Shown here in pieces: positions 1-10,453 of a stretch of 64,000 nt of DNA. The position numbers and the translations under genes were made by a program. Position 1 is the stretch's first letter. Each line of letters begins with the position of its first letter. The notes under the pieces are model-generated. The model saw nothing but the letters and a program-made list of their open reading frames with translations, was not told the DNA's origin and did no database searches. Origin of the DNA: Phytophthora quininea (lineage: Eukaryota > Oomycota > Peronosporomycetes > Peronosporales > Peronosporaceae); contig JAAVTG010000559.1 of the NCBI GenBank assembly GCA_011947345.1, forward strand, positions 558,001-622,000. Direction: 5' to 3'.

Positions 1-573
1 GCGCAGCTCGCGGAAGCCGGACCATCCGCCGCTGAGGTGCTCGAGCTCGGCGCGCTTCTGGTCCTCGGCCTGGATGAGCAGGTCGGCCAGGAACCAGTAG
101 CCCTCCTTCCAGGCCTCCATGATCTCGTCGGTGGCGGCGTCCTGCAGCACGGTCTTGATGGCGCGCAGCAGACAGCCACCCACGATCGGGTAGTGCTTGG
201 CGCGGATGTCGAGGCTCACGTGCTTGTGCACCATGCGCGGCACGGCGTCGCCGAGGTTGGCGAGGCGGTCGCAGTTGGCGGCGAAGCCGATGACAGCGTT
301 GGCGAGCGAGGTGGCCTGGCGAGAGACGCCCTCGGGCGCGCTGCCCGTCGTGGACCCGGCCACGCGATGGTGCGACATATTGAAGAGGTTCTGCACCTCG
401 GGGAACTCGCTGAACATGATGCCGTACATGGTGGAGGTGATGGCGGTGCCGTGCTGCTTGACGACGGGCGCCGTGGCCTTGAGGATGGCGATGGTGGCCT
501 CGGACATGGGCTTGGGGCCGGTTGCGGGCTTCTCAGCGGGGGTCGCAGCGGCGGCGGCGGTCGTCGGGGACAT
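1..573 (-). CDS. Flavohemoglobin copy 1, N-terminal 191 residues (runs off the left edge)
   Basis: Flavohemoglobin, a nitric-oxide dioxygenase made of a globin domain followed by an FAD/NAD reductase domain. Reading leftwards from the ATG at 573 the frame is open to the window edge. Residues about 25-165 form the globin: the segment HKHVSL (about 116-121) holds the proximal haem histidine, followed by HYPIVGG and the helix ending AWKEGYW. The globin-reductase linker starts near residue 175 (SGGWSGFREL). The family is about 400 aa, so the reductase domain lies outside the window. It is mirrored by copy 2 on the other arm of the palindrome, but lacks copy 2's indels and is therefore the better copy. 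The expected role is detoxifying host or endogenous NO. The family call is secure; whether the whole gene works cannot be judged here. Confidence 0.9.
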   Translation of the reverse strand, partial: MSPTTAAAAATPAEKPATGPKPMSEATIAILKATAPVVKQHGTAITSTMYGIMFSEFPEVQNLFNMSHHRVAGSTTGSAPEGVSRQATSLANAVIGFAANCDRLANLGDAVPRMVHKHVSLDIRAKHYPIVGGCLLRAIKTVLQDAATDEIMEAWKEGYWFLADLLIQAEDQKRAELEHLSGGWSGFRELR

Positions 574-609
574 TGTGGCGGGCGGTTGGGGAGTTGGGAT
601 CGGTGCGGC

Positions 610-625
610 CGAATGGATAATGAGC
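610..625 (-). promoter_or_regulatory. Oomycete initiator of flavohemoglobin copy 1
   Basis: On the minus strand the sequence GCTCATTATCCATTCG lies 37 nt upstream of the ATG. It matches the oomycete core promoter (GCTCATTYYNCAWTTT) at 13 of 16 positions. The same motif is kept at the mirror position in the other arm. Confidence 0.6.
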
Positions 626-1269
626 TGCTGGACGGAGTCGAAGACCGCTAGGCCGAGGAGTGATCTCCATCGCGAGGCTGCCGCAAAGCCACGCGCGTTT
701 CCGAGGGCTCGACATCCGCTGCCACCGTTGTTGCCTGTCAGAAACCACCGCCAGTACCCGCCGACGGCAACCAGTTGTAGCGGTCACGGCTCGTGAACAG
801 TACTTGGTCACTCATCGTTTCGGCTCTCGTAGCGGCGCGGGCCAATCAGCGGGCCGAATTGTCTTCAACGGATGGACTGTCACAAAGACGGCGCGCGCGT
901 TTGCTTGGTGACCTTCAGAATCGGCGCTGAGTCATCCGAAAATCGCGGCGGTTGTGCTGTTTTATCCTGGTGCTGGAAATGGGGGCGAGCCATCCATGGG
1001 CGGTGGATTTGGTTAACCATGCAGGGCTAGTTGCTGCTTTATCTTGAACAGTTGTGAATGTCGATGTCAAGGGATTCGTGATCCAACAACACTGAGTTGC
1101 TTCCGCATTGACAGCACGTGGCGAGCCTGGTTCCGTAGACCAATGCTCTGGTTGACAGGTCACTCATCTGGGAGTGCTATGGATACGCAAATACATAGAG
1201 GGTAATGACGACCAACACCACCGCAACAATGAAAGTAATTGTCTCTAGCAAGCTGCAGACTTTTTGAGT

Positions 1270-3055
1270 TGAGCATTGGCTTTACCATTTACGAGTACCA
1301 CTGGCTTTACCATTTATCACGCGTTTGAGCGAAATCGACCCCGGACTGCACACCAAGTGAAGTCCACGAGTGCAGTCCACGGGATCATTTGCACAGTATA
1401 AAACACGTGCGTTTGCACAAGTCAAACATCTAGACCTTTTCAGGTTCAAAACGGCGACAAGTAAAATCAAAACTGCAAAAGCTAAGATCAACGTGATATG
1501 GCACCAATACATTATAATTTTGATAGCATCAAGTTTAAACAACTGATTAGTTCATAGAGGTGAAAAATGGCGGTAATTCTTCCCGCCAATTTTGTTGAAC
1601 CATTGCAATGGCTGGCTCTGCGGAGAAGAAGGAATTGGTGGACGCCGTTGCTGCATCAACCCGCTAGCTCAAAGCTTTTCGGTCACTTTCCAACTTCCTC
1701 TGAGCTTCCTACCCGACGAGACAATGCTTTACGACGACGCGACCGTTTGTCGGGTTCTTCGTGCTGCTCGAGATGGCCAAGACTGGCATGATGTTGCGGC
1801 CAAAACTGATGTAAAGCTGCGCACGGCTTACCGCTGGATAAATGCTGCCGAAGCCAACGACAACTGGGATTCTTCGCCCAGAAAACCCCGCGGCGGCAAG
1901 CGCCACGCCAAGATACAACAAGAACATGTCAGCTACTTGCTCGGTCTCATCGATGACAACTGCTACATCACGCTTAACGAAATGGTCGACGCTCTGGAAG
2001 AGCGCTTCGCGTTGAAGGTGTCACGACAAACCGTCAAGACACACGTTGACGCCCAGATGTACACGGTCAAGCAGACCCACCGAGACAATAACTACCGCAA
2101 TCTCGTCGAGAACAAGATTCTACGAAGGGATTATGTCATTGAGCTCATTGCTTTAAAGGCAGAAGGTAAGAAAAATTTCTATGTTGATGAAACTAACTTC
2201 AACTTGTGGTGTGCACGTCGCCGCGGTCGGAGCAAGAAAGGAAGGCGTGCTGTAGACAAGAACGTGGCCAGCAAGGGGTCAAGTATCCACGTGATAGCCT
2301 GCATTTCAGAGGAGGGGCTTGCTTACTCGGAACAACGCTTTGGGTCCTTCACGTCGGAGGCGTGCAACGACTACATCCGCCGTCTGCTGACTCATATTAG
2401 CGCCACAACGCCGCTCGAAAGCGTTGTGCTGGTGTGCGACAACCCCCTGTTACACGAACATCGAGGATGTCTTCGACGAAGACACGTTCTCCGCAGCGAC
2501 GCTACTTCGCCTCGGCCCATACTCCCCATGTTGAACCCGATCGAGAACTGCTTCTCTGCGTTTAAAGCCATGGTCAAGCGCTTCCTTGCTCGACACCGCC
2601 AAGCTATTCTACGAGTACCACCGCACCTCACTATCAAGGCGCATCGAGAAAGCTACCTGCAGATGGCTGCAGATATGCTCGTACATGAAGCCATCACAAC
2701 AGACCTATGCTACAAGTGTGCGCTGCACACGATGACGTTCCACGCGCGCGATCCAAATGAAAGATATGCCTATTGGAGAATAATGCCAATATTAAGTTTG
2801 GTTTGCTAACTTCTCTTGCCATGTCACGTTGATCTTAGCTTTTGCAGTTTTGATTTTACCTGTCGCCGTTTTGAACCTGAAAAGGTCTAGATGTTTGACT
2901 TGTACAAACGCACGTGTTTTATACTGTGCAAATGATCCCGTGGACTGCACTCGTGGACTTCACTTGGTGTGCAGTCCGGGTCGATTTCGCTCAAACGCGT
3001 GATAAATGGTAAAGCCAGTGGTACTCGTAAATGGTAAAGCCAATGCTCAACAAAA
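1270..3055. mobile_element. Tc1/mariner-IS630-type DNA transposon with ~235-bp terminal inverted repeats
   Basis: A DDE transposase gene lies between inverted segments 1270-1503 and 2818-3055. Each segment contains two copies of GGCTTTACCATTTA or its complement. The outer limits are inferred, because the inverted match continues without a break into flavohemoglobin DNA on both sides, which hides the true ends and any TA target duplication. Confidence 0.65.
1724..2809 (+). CDS. Tc1/mariner-like DDE transposase (frame slip near its end)
   Basis: The ATG at 1724 opens a protein of about 361 aa. The N-terminal 100 residues are helix-turn-helix-like, with a WINAAEAND segment and then a basic PRKPRGGKR stretch. 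The catalytic core shows FYVDETNFN (first Asp), LVCDN (second Asp) and LNPIEN (third acidic residue), the usual DD-E spacing of the IS630/Tc1 group. Between the second Asp and LNPIEN (about 2440-2530) the reading slips out of its homologous frame and returns, so about 28 residues are probably wrong and the enzyme is probably inactive. An in-frame upstream extension to 1592 exists but falls before the domain. It lies in the middle of the palindrome and may have helped make it. Confidence 0.8.
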   Translation: MLYDDATVCRVLRAARDGQDWHDVAAKTDVKLRTAYRWINAAEANDNWDSSPRKPRGGKRHAKIQQEHVSYLLGLIDDNCYITLNEMVDALEERFALKVSRQTVKTHVDAQMYTVKQTHRDNNYRNLVENKILRRDYVIELIALKAEGKKNFYVDETNFNLWCARRRGRSKKGRRAVDKNVASKGSSIHVIACISEEGLAYSEQRFGSFTSEACNDYIRRLLTHISATTPLESVVLVCDNPLLHEHRGCLRRRHVLRSDATSPRPILPMLNPIENCFSAFKAMVKRFLARHRQAILRVPPHLTIKAHRESYLQMAADMLVHEAITTDLCYKCALHTMTFHARDPNERYAYWRIMPILSLVC

Positions 3056-4317
3056 AGTCTGCAGCTTGCTAGAGACAATTACTTTCATTGTTGCGGTGGT
3101 GTTGGTCGTCATTACCCTCTATGCATTTGCGTATCCATAGCACTCCCAGATGAGTGACCTGTCAACCAGAGCATTGGTCTACGGAACCAGGCTCGCCACG
3201 TGCTGTCAATGCGGAAGCAACTCAGTGTTGTTGGATCACGAATCCCTTGACATCGACATTCACAACTGTTCAAGATAAAGCAGCAACTAGCCCTGCATGG
3301 TTAACCAAATCCACCGCCCATGGATGGCTCGCCCCCATTTCCAGCACCAGGATAAAACAGCACAACCGCCGCGATTTTCGGATGACTCAGCGCCGATTCT
3401 GAAGGTCACCAAGCAAACGCGCGCGCCGTCTTTGTGACAGTCCATCCGTTGAAGACAATTCGGCCCGCTGATTGGCCCGCGCCGCTACGAGAGCCGAAAC
3501 GATGAGTGACCAAGTACTGTTCACGAGCCGTGACCGCTACAACTGGTTGCCGTCGGCGGGTACTGGCGGTGGTTTCTGACAGGCAACAACGGTGGCAGCG
3601 GATGTCGAGCCCTCGAAACGCGCGCGTGGCTTTGCGGCAGCCTCGCGATGGAGATCACCTCGGCCTAGCGGTCTTCGACTCCGTCCAGCAGCTCATTATC
3701 CATTCGGCCGCACCGATCCCAACTCCCCAACCGCCCGCCACAATGTCCCTGACGACCGCCGCCGCCGCTGCGACCCCCGCTGAGAAGCCCGCAACCGGCC
3801 CCAAGCCCATGTCCGAGGCCACCATCGCCATCCTCAAGGCCACGGCGCCCGTCGTCAAGCAGCACGGCACCGCCATCACCTCCACCATGTACGGCATCAT
3901 GTTCAGCGAGTTCCCTGAGGTGCAGAACCTCTTCAATATGTCGCACCATCGCGTGGCCGGGTCCACGACGGGCAGCGCGCCCGAGGGCGTCTCTCGCCAG
4001 GCCACCTCGCTCGCCAACGCTGTCATCGGCTTCGCCGCCAACTGCGACCGCCTCGCCAACCTCGGCGACGCCGTGCCGCGCATGGTGCACAAGCACGTGA
4101 GCCTCGACATCCGCGCCAAGACCTGATCGTGGGTGGCTGTCTGCTGCGCGCCATCAAGACCGTGCAGGACGCCGCCACCGACGAGATCATGGAGGCCTGG
4201 AAGGAGGGCTACTGGTTCCTGGCCGACCTGCTCATCCAGGCCGAGGACCAGAAGCGCCGAGCTCGAGCACCTCAGCGGCGGATGGTCCGGCTTCCGCGAG
4301 CTGCGCGTGGCGCGCAA
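2818..4317 (+). repeat. Right arm of large inverted repeat
   Basis: Mirror image of 1-1503. It contains the transposon end (2818-3055), the non-coding 5' region (3056-3742) and the first half of flavohemoglobin copy 2. Relative to the left arm it has lost bases at three coding sites: 4 bp near 4122, 3 bp near 4167 and 2 bp near 4258. Confidence 0.9.
3691..3706 (+). promoter_or_regulatory. Oomycete initiator of flavohemoglobin copy 2
   Basis: GCTCATTATCCATTCG lies 37 nt upstream of the ATG at 3743 and is identical to the motif in the left arm. It fits the oomycete Inr plus flanking promoter element. The coding sequence behind it is broken, so a promoter may remain without a working product. 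Confidence 0.6.
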
Positions 4318-4693
4318 GGAGAAGGAGAGCGCCGAGGTCACGTCCTTCTACCTCGAGAGTAACGAGGCCGGCCGGCCGCTCATGACGTTCGAGCCCGGCC
4401 AGTTCCTGTCGCTCAAGTTCGACGATCTGCAGGACGGCCGCTCCATCGTGCGCAACTACAGCGTGTCGAGCGCGCCGGGCCTCGACTACTACCGCATCTC
4501 CGTCAAGAAGGAGGCGGGCGACGCCGACAAGGACGTCCCGGCCGGGGTTGTGTCCTCGCACCTGCACGACGACGTGGACGTGGGCAGCGTCCTGCACGTG
4601 GGCGTGCCGTGCGGCCACTTCTACCTGGCCAACCAGTCGGCCAAGCCGGTCGTGTTCCTCAGCGGCGGCGTCGGCTTCACACCGCTGCTGAGC
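3743..4693 (+). pseudogene. Flavohemoglobin copy 2: frameshifted, C-terminally truncated and fused to the next ORF
   Basis: The globin part is in frame from 3743 to a TGA at 4124. There a 4-bp loss replaces the HYPIVGG segment present in copy 1. A 2-bp loss near 4258 brings the original frame back, so the reductase part is open again: FAD-binding RNYSVSS near 4455, then the NAD-site motif GGVGFTPLLSM at about 4662-4696. Homology stops at that last Met, leaving out roughly the last 100 residues of a normal flavohemoglobin. The frame then runs straight into the membrane protein below. It could make neither a full globin nor a full reductase. Confidence 0.85.
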
Positions 4694-6963
4694 ATGCCCC
4701 TGACGATCCGCGTACGATACACTCGAGTGCTGGCTGGGGCTGCTGTGAGTGTCGCTCTGCTCCTAATTCTAGTCAGCGTCTTTGCCAGTGGCGTTCCGAT
4801 CGCGACTCGAACTTCGGTGGCGTCGGTCGCTGTGCTCAACGAGTACAACTTCATCACGGGGACGGTGGCAGGAATGCTGGCCAAGCCGTTCGAGATGGTG
4901 TTGGCACTGTTTGTACCGGTTCTCGGCCTTGTCCTCGCACCACGGAACAGCTTGCAGAACGAGTCGATGGCCTGGCGAATGCTGATCTTCTGTGCAGAAG
5001 GTACTCTCGGAGCGTTGTTGACTGGAGCTTTTAGCACTTTGAACGTGCAGCAGCTTGATCCAGTGGTGGAGCCGACGATCATCGTCTCGGATTTATCATC
5101 GTCTTCATCCTTTGCGAGCTCGGTGGGGGCGAGTAGCGACCTAGTGTTTGCATTGCGACCAACCTCCGACACGCTGCTGCGGACTGCGATGCTGCCTGTG
5201 GACACGGGAAGAACGGAGAGCGTTTGCCAGGGCCGTGGTGGGTGGCCCAACATCGCTACTACTTACGACTTCTTCGCGAACGACTGGCTTGTTGATGTGC
5301 TTCCTGGAGGACACGACGAATCGTTTTCGTTGTACACGAGTCTCGGTTCGACGACGGCTGCATCCAGCTCTGCAAGTGACGTTAGGTTAGGCAACTTCAA
5401 CGCGTCCTTGTCGGGAAACTTGCTGCTGTACATGATGTTCTTCTCGCAAACGCTGCTGGCTTGGGATGGTCTCTCGTATCTGGGCAATAGCTCGTTGGCT
5501 CAATTTCAAGAGGAAATTTCGTCGTGGCGAACTGCAGCCGACACCAAGCAACCGCAATTCCAGGACGCAGCCAGCACGACGTTGACGAAGATACTCAGCG
5601 AACAATCCACGCGTCTCGGACTGCATTTCGACACGGCTGCAGCAGCTTTCAACGCAACGCACGTGAGGTTGTCGGACGAGACCGACTTTGACGCTGTTAC
5701 TCTGGAGATTCCGTTTGACGAGCACGCCATTTCCAGCAGTAACATGTCCACGAATGGGTCGAACTCGACACTTGTGCAGAGCCTCAGTTCTCTTGCTGCT
5801 TGCGGTAACAGCGCGTGCTTGATCCCGCCTCCAAATAGCTCGTTTTCGGCGACTGCAGCACTTGGCGATACATCCTACACGCAGTGGAATGTCGAGCCAC
5901 AGATCCAGGCATTCGCGGCGTGCGTTTTCGAGGACGGATCGGAGTTCATGACGATCGATTATTTGCACGGCGGAAGCTGCACTGGTCGCTCCAGTACATC
6001 CTTCCTGGTCTACAGCTTCGGACGCCGTGCGGTTGCCGACGAAATGTCCCTGGAAACTCGAGTTCGCCTATGGTGACCGTGACAAATTTACAGCGCTACC
6101 ACACGATCACCATGGGGCGATTGTCTTGGCGGACGAAGGATCTTGCTAGCGAATTCAACGCTGTCTGTGGAGTCGACGGCAATGGCAGTGCATGCAATGG
6201 TCTTACATTTCCGCTAGCGAATGGTTCATTGGCTTCATCGACCAGGCATTTGGTGGTTGGTGAAGCGCACCTCTTGGTCGATTCGCTGGGCGAGTTTGAC
6301 GGCTTGTACTCGCAATGGACACCGTTGGCGATGGTGACGACGCCCAACAACATGCAGGGCGATTTGTTATTCCACCAGAACGTACGCGACTTCCGGAGCG
6401 ATGACTGGAAAAGAGATTTGGACGGCCAGTGCTCCACAAGAGTGGACGTATTTGCAACTCAAGTGGAGCAGAACCACTGGTACATGAGCTACGGCTTGCA
6501 AGAAGCCTACACTGCGGCGCTGTTCCTGCTTTTCCAGAACGCTGTGGTTCGGGAAGAAGCCACGAACGTCGGCGGCGACCGCACACTCCATTTCGCCGGC
6601 AGCCGGACGTCCGTGACGCTGCAAGCCCGCATCCCGTTGCAGTCCGCGTTGATCTCCATCGTCGGCAGCTTGATTGTCATCGTAGGCGCAGTGTACATTG
6701 TCATTGCTGGTCGACGGCAAGAGGCCACCATCCAGCGCGACCTGCGAGCCGAGGAGATCGCCAAGGTGCTGCTCGTGGACCACCGCTTCCCCAGAACCTT
6801 CCTCGAGTGCACACTGTCCGACCTGGACGCGTGCGTCAGCCGACCGTTGCACGAGTTCCGCATCGAAGCCGTCGTGCTGCGCCAGGTCGAACGCGAACCC
6901 AGCAGCGCCAAAGTCTTCATCCGATACCCGCCACGAGCTCAAGGCTCCGGATCATCTTGCTGA
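4694..6963 (+). pseudogene. Unrecognised glycoprotein-like membrane protein, one frame break
   Basis: Family not recognised. From the ATG at 4694 the protein has a hydrophobic segment at residues ~10-32 (LAGAAVSVALLLILVSVF), another at ~70-90 (MVLALFVPVLGLVLA), then a Ser/Thr-rich stretch of about 550 residues with many N-x-S/T sites (NSS, NAS, NGS, NATH), as expected of an extracellular domain. A last transmembrane helix (ALISIVGSLIVIVGAVYIV, about 6637-6700) precedes a cytoplasmic tail of ~85 residues rich in R and E. The frame changes at about 6040-6070: one frame stops at 6076 while the matching continuation is open from before 5884 to 6963. The neighbour downstream is a receptor kinase, but a functional link is only a guess. 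Upstream it is joined in frame to truncated flavohemoglobin. Confidence 0.55.
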
Positions 6964-7679
6964 AGACTAAGCCAATCTCCACGTCCATTTTCTTACGCCA
7001 TGTACTAGCACATTACGTCGCTCTTCTGTGTCAAAAACATCGTCAACGCGGTGCCGATCGTGAAGAACGCTCCAAATCCTCGCCGCCTCGCCCCCATCCA
7101 GCAGCTGCAGGCAAGGGACGTCGTCCGCCAGCGTAGGATATGTATATTCCTCGGCATCGTCCGCTAGCTTTGTTGACCTGCATGGGTCCGCATGCGCCGG
7201 TGGAGTCCCTGCAACCGAGCAGACAAGGTCAACTCGACTTGCTTTCGCGCCGGCCCCGAGGTCCAAGTTTCGAATCTTGTGCCTTATTGATTCGTCGGCA
7301 GCAGCTGGCCATGTTGCATCGTCGTCACTTCGAAGGGGCCGACACCACCACAGCGTTCACTGGCGCAGAGAGTAGCACCGCAGCCAGATGTGAGGAAGCG
7401 ATCGCCTCTACATGGCATCACTACAGCGTCGACTGGGGGCATCGCTGCAGCAGTATCCTACCGACCAAAGATTTCTCCGAACCAGTGCCGCGACTGTATT
7501 GCGATCGTCCGCCCCCATATTTAGAACCATTCTTATCTTTCGGCCCAAGAGCATACTCAACTCCAGTACAAGACAACTGGCGTTTTTTCGTACTTAGCGC
7601 AGTTGCCCAACCCTCGAAGTTGCTTTCCCGCATCACAAAGGGAAAGGAGCAGAGGAGCCCAAGCCTTCCGGTCATGAGC
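6964..7679. other. Intergenic stretch with no supported gene
   Basis: Open frames here are short and overlap one another on both strands without a recognisable domain. The 5' end of the following receptor-kinase gene, including its start codon and possible first exon, may lie within 7140-7680, but nothing fixes it. Confidence 0.5.
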
Positions 7680-10453
7680 AGCGGCGCGAGCCCTCGGACT
7701 ATGGCGAGGTGTCTCTGCTGTACGCCAAGATGGTGGCGCAGACGCTCTCCACCTTCATGAGCGCCTTCGTGGGCGCGCGCCACGTGCTGCAGATCGTGGC
7801 GCTCAAGCGGGCCGAGCGCGCGCGCAGACAGCTGCAGACGCCCATGCTGGCGGCCGACGACCACTGCAGACGCTACACGGCCAGGTCCAGCGACGGCGAC
7901 AACAACAACAACGCCTCCACGCCCCCGCCATACTGCACCCGAGCTGCAACACCACAGCTCACACGTCGGACGAGCGCGCAGCCAGCTACCGCATCCAGCA
8001 GAGAGAGAACGCGCTCTATGCGCCCGTGGGCGGGCCCGACCTGTCGACCAACGAAGACGACGACGACCGTCCGAGAGTCTCGGTCGCCTCGAGGATCCTG
8101 CGCGTCATGTGCTTGACAGACTTTATCTTCTCCTTGTCGGGCGCTGTGGTCACAGCGGTGGAGCTCTGGGCTCCAGCGTCAGGAGACAGCTTCCAGCTGA
8201 CCTTCTGGGCACAAGCACCGCATTGGTGCTCGCAGGTGGCGAGTTTTTGCTGGGTAGCGACCTTGGCGCTGTACATCGCCAAGAGGAAGAATCGCTCGAG
8301 TTTCGACGTTGCGATCGCCCACGCCATCATCTGGATGCTCGTGGTGTTTTACTGGGTGCTCGAGCTCTACTCGAGCTACTACGAGAGCAAGGGGTTTGTC
8401 GATGCGGCCAAGATTATCTGGAAGGTCATGGCTGTCGGGTGTTTTATGATTATTGGACTGTGCTGGATGAACTTCGCTCGACGCTGGAAGCGGCAGGAGC
8501 GACGGCGAGGAGCCTATGTAGTGTCCAAGCTGGCGTCCTACACGCTGGCGTTCTTCGTCTTTGTGGGGCCAATCGTCATCACGGATCTAGCGCAGGGACT
8601 GGACAGCTCGGGCGTTGTCATGGACACGGCGTCCGTGGTTTTGGCCATGTGGCCTGGTGTAAATGCCATCATTTACCTCACAAAGCCGACGCTGTGTCTC
8701 AAGTTTTTCCAGGCATCAGGGGCTCGCAACACCAGACGCGGCAAAAGGACTCTACCGACGGCCAGCACACCGGCAATCGTACTGGCAGTCGGCGGTTCTT
8801 GAACATCGGCTCGGCAGACGGCATGTCGGGCGGAACTGGGACGGATGGCAGTCAAAAGCTGCTCATGTCGCCATCACACCACGAACTCAAGGGCCTAGAG
8901 ATTGAGAGAAGATCGGAGAAGGTGTGGCTGTTGTGTACTTGGGCAAATGGCGCGGAGCAAATGTGGCCGTGAAGATGAAAGCAGTGCTGGCTGCTCTGGA
9001 AAGTGCGGCTGACCTGGCCGAGTTTCAGCATGCCTGCAACGTGGAGATTCAGGCCGAGGCTGAGGTGATGCGCGGACTGTGCCACCCCAACATTGTCTTG
9101 TTCATGGAGGCAGGTTTCTACCGTGGGTCCATTTGCATTATTTCCGAGTACTGCGCTCGCGGATCGCTGCGTGACGTGTTGAAGCAAGAGGAACCGTCCG
9201 TAAAGAACCTTACCTGGCCGACAAAGCTGCGGTTAGCGCTAGGTATCTCCCACGGCATCCAGTACTTGCACAATGCGAACCCTCCGATGATCCACCGAGA
9301 CTTGAAGTCTCCAAACGTCCTGGTGGACGACTCGTGGCACGCGAAAATCGCAGACTTCGGCACGTTGCGCTTCTCGGAGATTGTTTCGTCAGCTGCACAG
9401 CTACAAGCGTCACAGACGAAGCAGCGCAACTCCACCAAGACACCGGTGGTCGAGATGACGGGCCTCGTTGGCACGACGCGTTGGATGGCGCCTGAGGTTA
9501 TGCGCGGCGAGCGCATCTACACCAGCAAGGTGGACATTTACAGCCTCGCGCTTATTTTATGGGAGCTTATTGAAGGCAAGCTGCCATTCGAGAACACGCG
9601 CTGGAACCACGAGGTCGAGGACTTCGTTTTGAAGGGCGTTCGTCCCAATATTCGTTCGGATATGTGTCCGTTGCGATGGAAATTGCTGATTGTCACGTGC
9701 TGGCAAGCAGACCCACGTGAACGCCCCACCATCCAGCAAGTTATCAACAGTCTGCAGCGGATTGGACGCGAAGAAGTGTGGGATCCGACTGGTCCGCGGT
9801 TTACGGGTGTTAGCCAACTGGGAACGTCCTTGTCGTCCTCGGTTTCGCAGTCCTTGTCGTCTTCCACCTACTTGGACTCACCAACACAACCGGGACCGAT
9901 TGGCGGCTTGCGCAACAACAACACTTTCACGCGTCTCGACGAAAACCACGCCAGCGAGTCCGATTCGGACGCTGAGAGCTTCGCGGAAGAGTTCTCGTAT
10001 GTCCCCACTCTCGACTCCTCACCAGCCATTCTTGGTGCGTCGGCCGATGGCAGTCACAAGTCGCGTGCGCGCTCGTCATGGGTCTATGGAGACCGATGCT
10101 AGTGGTAGACTGAGTGCCATCAGTAGTACTAGTAGCACGGTCAGTATGGGCTGCAACGACAGCGGCGTCTTCAACGACAGCCACGTCATTGGGATCAATG
10201 ATCCCAGCGCCAGCACGTACAGCTCAGGCAGCGGAAGGCTGCGTGGTAGCAATCTTAGTGATAGGTCCGCCGTTGGCGGCCGATCGCTAGGCAACAGCCG
10301 AACGCGAACGCCCAAGATGAAGAAGAAGCGCCCCGAGTGGCGACGTCGCACCGATACCATCCAGGAGACGCAGCCGATGGATCTGATCGACACGCTGCCG
10401 CACACGTTTGTCGAGTCTTCCCGAATGGGACCCCGTTCATCGTCAATATTTAA
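7680..10453 (+). pseudogene. GPCR-TKL: seven-helix receptor fused to tyrosine-kinase-like kinase, with frame breaks
   Basis: The domain order matches the oomycete GPCR-TKL family. A first hydrophobic segment lies at ~7709-7800. The next six helices follow at ~8100-8700, including VASFCWVATLALYIA, WMLVVFYWVLELY and LAFFVFVGPIVI. A short linker leads to a Ser/Thr kinase at ~8910-9770: glycine loop GEGVAVVYLGKW, lysine VAVKMK, catalytic HRDLKSPN, DFG, and MAPEVMRG in the activation segment. The tail is Ser-rich with an acidic run (ESDSDAESFAEE). Frames change at ~7950, ~8740, ~8905 (one base lost before the glycine loop), ~10070 and ~10430. In the copied block at 24.5 kb the last break is absent and a stop follows at the position equivalent to 10451. 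The third glycine of the loop is replaced by Ala. Sensing role and ligand are unknown. Confidence 0.85.

Larger units (their letters stand above)
1..1503 (+). repeat. Left arm of large inverted repeat (flavohemoglobin promoter plus transposon end)
   Basis: Position x in this arm pairs with about 4317-4324 minus x in the right arm. The match covers flavohemoglobin coding DNA, its 5' region and the transposon terminal segment, and ends at 1503 where the two sides diverge. Only small indels separate the arms, for example GAGTTGAG against GTTGAG near 1270 and one extra G near 693. The outer limit of the left arm lies beyond the window. Confidence 0.9.

Noticed and set aside
37..796. Two long plus-strand frames over flavohemoglobin copy 1
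   Set aside because: They are complementary shadows of a GC-rich coding sequence read in the other direction; the minus strand has clear globin motifs.
4133..4256. Start of the 647-aa frame as a real protein N-terminus
   Set aside because: This part is flavohemoglobin DNA read out of frame between two indels; homology only begins after 4258.
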